This document shows positions 61,080 through 64,000 of a stretch of DNA of 64,000 nucleotides, piece by piece. The notes under the pieces are model-generated. The model was not told the DNA's origin. It did no database searches and worked only from the letters and a program-made list of their open reading frames with translations. The stretch covers positions 1 to 64,000 of the forward strand of contig NZ_BSTQ01000013.1 of NCBI RefSeq assembly GCF_030269605.1. Reading direction: 5' to 3'. A program made the position numbers and the translations under genes. Within the stretch, counting starts at the first letter, position 1. The number at the start of each line of letters is the position of its first letter. Origin of the DNA: Lentzea sp. NBRC 105346 (GTDB lineage Bacteria > Actinomycetota > Actinomycetes > Mycobacteriales > Pseudonocardiaceae).

Positions 61080-62183
61080 GTGCGCGCGATCGGCTGGCTG
61101 GCCGCGGGGGTGGCGTTGCTGCTTCCGCTCAGTGGCGCGTCCGTCGCACAACAACCCGAGGCGCCGCGCTGGGTGCCGACGTGGCACGCCGTGCCGAACG
61201 AGCCGGGATGGACGCCGAACCAGACCGTCCGCACCCTGGTGAAGATCACCGCGGGCGGCTCGTCCGTGCGCGTCCGGCTGTCGAACGCGCTGAACCCCCG
61301 GCCGCTGCGGGTCGACCATGTCACCGTGGCGCTGGGCAACGGCGGTGCAAACGGGCAGAACGGCTCGATGCGCGAGGTGCGGTTCCGCGGCGCGGGCGCG
61401 ACCACGATCCGCGCGCGTGGCGCGGCCTACTCCGACCCGATCCCGCTCAACGTCGCCGACCACGAACTGCTGCTCGTCTCGACGTTCGTGCGCTCCTCGA
61501 CGCCGTGTCACGCGCGAGCGCACCGCACGAACTACGCGGCGCCGGCCGGTGACCACACGACCGACCTCGCCGGCGCGGCGTTCACCGCGACGCACACGTC
61601 GGTCTGCCTGGTCGGCGGCGTGGACGTCGCCGGTACCGAGGCGCCGGGCACGGTCGTCGCGCTCGGCGACTCGATCACCGAGGGCGACTCGACCAACTGG
61701 CCGGGCTACCTGCGCACGTCCAGCGCGGTGCTGAACTCCGGCATCTCGGGCAACTGCGTGGTGCTGCATGGCGACGCGATGGTCACCCGGCTCTACCGCG
61801 ACGCGTTGTTCAGCGCACAGGTGCGCACGGTCGTGTTCCTCGGCGGCATCAACGACATCCAGCAGGACGTGCGCGCCGAGGCGATCATCGCGGCCATCCG
61901 CACGATCCGGGCCCGCACACAGCTGGCCGGTGTCCGGTTGGTCATCGGCACGATCACGCCGTGGCGCGGCTGGCAGGCGTTCAACGACAAGCGCGAGGCA
62001 CAGCGCCAGCTGGTCAACGAGTTCATTCGCACGGCCGGGATCTTCGACGGCGTCGTCGACTTCGACGAACTGCTGCGCGACCCGGCCGACCTGCTCAGAC
62101 TGCGTCCGGAGTTCGACTCCGGTGACCACCTGCATCCGAATGACGCGGCTTACCGTGTGATGGCAGGCGCGGTCCCCGTTTGA
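61080..62183 (+). CDS. Secreted SGNH/GDSL hydrolase
   Basis: Exported esterase/lipase-like enzyme of 367 aa. The signal peptide (WLAAGVALLLPLSGASVAQQ) precedes an N-terminal beta-sandwich (about 25-190) and the SGNH domain. Catalytic motifs are GDSITEGD (Ser nucleophile), SGISGN, GGINDIQ and the C-terminal DHLHPND (Asp and His). Two-domain proteins of this kind act on acylated sugars or cell-wall esters, but the substrate is not determined. Start GTG at 61080. The last 89 bp overlap the convergent GT87 gene. Confidence 0.87.
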   Translation: MRAIGWLAAGVALLLPLSGASVAQQPEAPRWVPTWHAVPNEPGWTPNQTVRTLVKITAGGSSVRVRLSNALNPRPLRVDHVTVALGNGGANGQNGSMREVRFRGAGATTIRARGAAYSDPIPLNVADHELLLVSTFVRSSTPCHARAHRTNYAAPAGDHTTDLAGAAFTATHTSVCLVGGVDVAGTEAPGTVVALGDSITEGDSTNWPGYLRTSSAVLNSGISGNCVVLHGDAMVTRLYRDALFSAQVRTVVFLGGINDIQQDVRAEAIIAAIRTIRARTQLAGVRLVIGTITPWRGWQAFNDKREAQRQLVNEFIRTAGIFDGVVDFDELLRDPADLLRLRPEFDSGDHLHPNDAAYRVMAGAVPV

Positions 62184-63708
62184 TCAGAACCCGGTCCGGC
62201 GCGTGCTCGAGCACGCCCGCGAGCGGGTCGGGCCCGGCCTGCCGCACGAGGTCGAGCTCGGGCCGGTAGATCTCCCGGATGATCAGCGCACACAGCGCGA
62301 TGACGGCGGCGTCGCGGACGATCACCGCGCCGAGGAACCAGTCGATCGGCAGACCCTTGTTGTCGACGCCGAGGTAGAAGTACATCCGCGGCGCCCACAC
62401 CAGCGCGTCCAGCGTCATCCACGCCAGCAGCGGCTTCCAGCGCGGAATGGCCAGCACCGCGAGCGGCACCAGCCACAGCGAGTACTGCGGGCTCCACACC
62501 TTGTTCGTCAGCAGGAACGCCGCCACGACCAGGAAGCTCAACTGGGCCAGCCGCGGCCGGGTCGGCGCGGCCAACGCGACGTACCCGATGCCGACGCAGC
62601 ACAGGATGAACAGCACCGCACTGACCGTGTTCAGCACCTCGGGCGCCTGACCCTGTTGCAGACCCGGATCGAAGCCGGCCCATCCGGTGAACTGACTGAC
62701 CACGTTGTACAGCGAGTCCGGGTCCACCCCGCGCTCGGTGTTGAGCCGGAAGAACTCCCGCCAACCCGTGTGGGTGTCCGGGTGCAGCGCGATCGGCAGG
62801 TTCACCGCGAGCCACGCGAGCACCGCCGACACCGTCGTCGTGAGCCCGGCGCGCATCCGGTTGGACCGCAGGCACAGCAACAACAACGGTCCGAGCAGGA
62901 ACAACGGGTACAGCTTCGCCGCACCGCCGATCCCCAGCAGCACACCGGCCAGCGCGGGTTTCCGCCGCGCCCACGCCAGCAACCCACCCGCGGCGCACGC
63001 CGTCGCGAGCGCGTCGAAGTTCGTGAACGCGTGCACGACCACCAGCGGCGAGATCGCCACCAGCGCCGCGTCCCACACGCGTGCCCTGGCACTGCGTGCC
63101 ACCGCCCACACCGTCGCCAGCCACGCCAGCGCGAGCCAGAAGGCGGTGACGTTGAAGAACACGATCACTGTCATCGGCAGGCCCGGCACGAGCGCCACGA
63201 GTCCCTGCGCCACGCGGGCGTTGAGCCACTGGAACAGGCCCGTGAGCACCGGGTACTCCATGTACCGGACGTGCTCGGTCGGCTTGCCCTCGTCGTCCTT
63301 CCAGGACGTCTTGTACGGGAACGACCCCGGCTGGTCGAGCCGCTCGGCCGTGTACAGCGGGACCGTGTCCGAGTAGCACATCGCGGTGAACTGCCTGCTG
63401 CCCCGCCAGTCCAGCTGCACCACGCCGTTCTCGTCGACGTACTGCTGGATGCACGGCGACTTCTGCAGCCACCCCAGCGCCAGCGTCAGCACCGCCAGCA
63501 GCAGCACCACCCGCAGCGGCGACCAGAACCAGTGCCTGCCGACCTGCGCGTGCCTGCCGAGCGGTCCGCCGAACGGCCGGCTGGCGTGCCGGGCGATCGA
63601 CTCGGTCCACGTCGGCGGGATCCGTTCCTCGGGAGTGAGGGAGTCGACGTCGTCGGCGGGCAACTCGGCAGGGCTGCTGGGCACGTCGCGGATGCTAACG
63701 CCGATCAC
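62095..63708 (-). CDS. GT87-type membrane glycosyltransferase (Rv0051-like)
   Basis: Polytopic protein of 537 aa with about 11-12 spans and a ~70-residue cytosolic N terminus. The external first loop ends with DLQ-type charged residues (SPCIQQYVDENGVVQLDWRG, then CYSDTVPLYTAERL), and the family features VRYMEYPVLTGLF and VWSPQYSLWLVPLAVL are present. This matches Rv0051, which lies next to rpsF-ssb-rpsR-rplI-dnaB in mycobacteria, although here it is about 5 kb away. It probably adds sugar to a surface glycolipid. The long basic C terminus (about 40 aa) overlaps the GDSL gene and may be non-essential. Confidence 0.82.
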   Translation of the reverse strand: MIGVSIRDVPSSPAELPADDVDSLTPEERIPPTWTESIARHASRPFGGPLGRHAQVGRHWFWSPLRVVLLLAVLTLALGWLQKSPCIQQYVDENGVVQLDWRGSRQFTAMCYSDTVPLYTAERLDQPGSFPYKTSWKDDEGKPTEHVRYMEYPVLTGLFQWLNARVAQGLVALVPGLPMTVIVFFNVTAFWLALAWLATVWAVARSARARVWDAALVAISPLVVVHAFTNFDALATACAAGGLLAWARRKPALAGVLLGIGGAAKLYPLFLLGPLLLLCLRSNRMRAGLTTTVSAVLAWLAVNLPIALHPDTHTGWREFFRLNTERGVDPDSLYNVVSQFTGWAGFDPGLQQGQAPEVLNTVSAVLFILCCVGIGYVALAAPTRPRLAQLSFLVVAAFLLTNKVWSPQYSLWLVPLAVLAIPRWKPLLAWMTLDALVWAPRMYFYLGVDNKGLPIDWFLGAVIVRDAAVIALCALIIREIYRPELDLVRQAGPDPLAGVLEHAPDRVLIKRGPRLPSHGKPRHSDAGGHRSRTPDAV

Positions 63709-63731
63709 GTGGTCGCGCGGTCAAACGACGA

Positions 63732-63763
63732 GGGCGGCACCACCGAGCCCGGTGCTGCCGCCC
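63732..63763 (-). terminator. GC-rich hairpin before the right-edge gene
   Basis: gggcggcacc and ggtgctgccgccc can pair around accgagccc with a bulge, 19 nt beyond the stop of the right-edge gene. Confidence 0.5.
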
Positions 63764-63781
63764 CCGCGGGTCAGGTACCGC

Positions 63782-64000
63782 TCACCACCCGCTGGTGATG
63801 TGGAACCCCTCGACGTGGTCTTCGAACTTCCAGCCGAAGTACTCGCCGACCGATGCGACGTTGCCGTTCCAGAACTGGATGTCCGCGTCGGCGTTGTGCC
63901 ACATCGAACCCTCGCGGCACTCGCCGTGCACCTGCCACGACGAGATCCGGTGGTTCCACCAGGTGATCTCCTGGGTGAGGTCCACCGAGTACCCGCTCCG
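63782..64000 (-). CDS. Partial protein, C-terminal end only
   Basis: The reading frame is open to the window edge, so the N terminus is missing; only 72 residues are visible. It is Trp/His-rich (TQEITWWNHRISSWQVHGEC and FHITSGW at the end). The composition suggests an exported or carbohydrate-facing protein, but no family is recognised. Confidence 0.55.
   Translation of the reverse strand, partial: RSGYSVDLTQEITWWNHRISSWQVHGECREGSMWHNADADIQFWNGNVASVGEYFGWKFEDHVEGFHITSGW

Noticed and set aside
63782..63985. A complete 67-aa gene at the right edge
   Set aside because: The frame stays open to base 64000, so the apparent GTG start is probably internal to a larger truncated gene.

Overview
The window is a high-GC actinomycete chromosome segment. 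Gene content and order point to the order Pseudonocardiales (Lentzea/Saccharothrix/Lechevalieria-like; inferred, not tested). It lies on the origin-proximal side: rsmG-parA-parB with a cluster of parS-like sites, trxA-trxB-anti-sigma-sigM, and the rpsF-ssb-rpsR-rplI-dnaB block match the order around oriC in mycobacteria (Rv3919c to Rv3907c, and Rv0051 to Rv0058). dnaA and dnaN are not in the window. There are no transposases, prophage genes, CRISPR arrays, rRNA or tRNA genes that I can see.

Layout. 0-8 kb: a tyrosine-phosphatase-like gene, rsmG-parA-parB, a Ddl-like ATP-grasp ligase, an aminotransferase, a GNAT protein and a CwlM-type amidase. 8-18 kb: trxA-trxB-anti-sigma-sigM, then a cell-wall block (pseudokinase with an extracellular domain, murJ, DUF6049 protein, Nudix hydrolase) divergent from the CCA-adding enzyme. 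18-33 kb: a LuxR-type HTH protein, MFS transporter, YqgE, leuS behind an apparent leucine attenuator, TetR/MMPL, a YVTN propeller, a DUF2339 membrane protein, ribokinase, two lipoproteins and a DyP-type peroxidase. 33-48 kb: ptsI under a perfect DasR-type (dre) palindrome, an ECF sigma/CU044_5270/LysR operon, kbl-tdh, a MacS-like two-component operon with a DUF1707 protein, a diguanylate cyclase, an AI-2E-family protein and a membrane-anchored beta-solenoid protein. 48-52 kb: two secreted proteins, the second a roughly 1,000-residue protein built from about 13 chaplin-like repeats. 52-64 kb: a degenerate GGDEF protein, a DUF3558 lipoprotein, dnaB with a class 3 intein, rplI-rpsR-ssb-rpsF, a secreted membrane-anchored protein, nfo, two GT87-type glycosyltransferases, a DUF3052 protein, a GDSL hydrolase and a truncated gene at the right edge.

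How the genes work together. Chromosome segregation (ParABS), replication (DnaB, SSB, a cluster of DnaA-box-like sequences upstream of dnaB), thiol redox (Trx/TrxR with SigM) and peptidoglycan precursor export (MurJ with a detached regulatory pseudokinase, and the CwlM-like amidase) sit together, as in other actinobacteria. Many neighbouring genes share 4-nt ATGA/GTGA overlaps, which suggests translational coupling. Convergent gene pairs are often separated by strong perfect hairpins. The most unusual content is the giant chaplin-like repeat protein and its secreted neighbour. Also notable are the leaderless-looking leuS leader peptide with its terminator hairpin, the class 3 DnaB intein whose homing endonuclease is decayed, the DnaA-box cluster, and a separately encoded MurJ pseudokinase.
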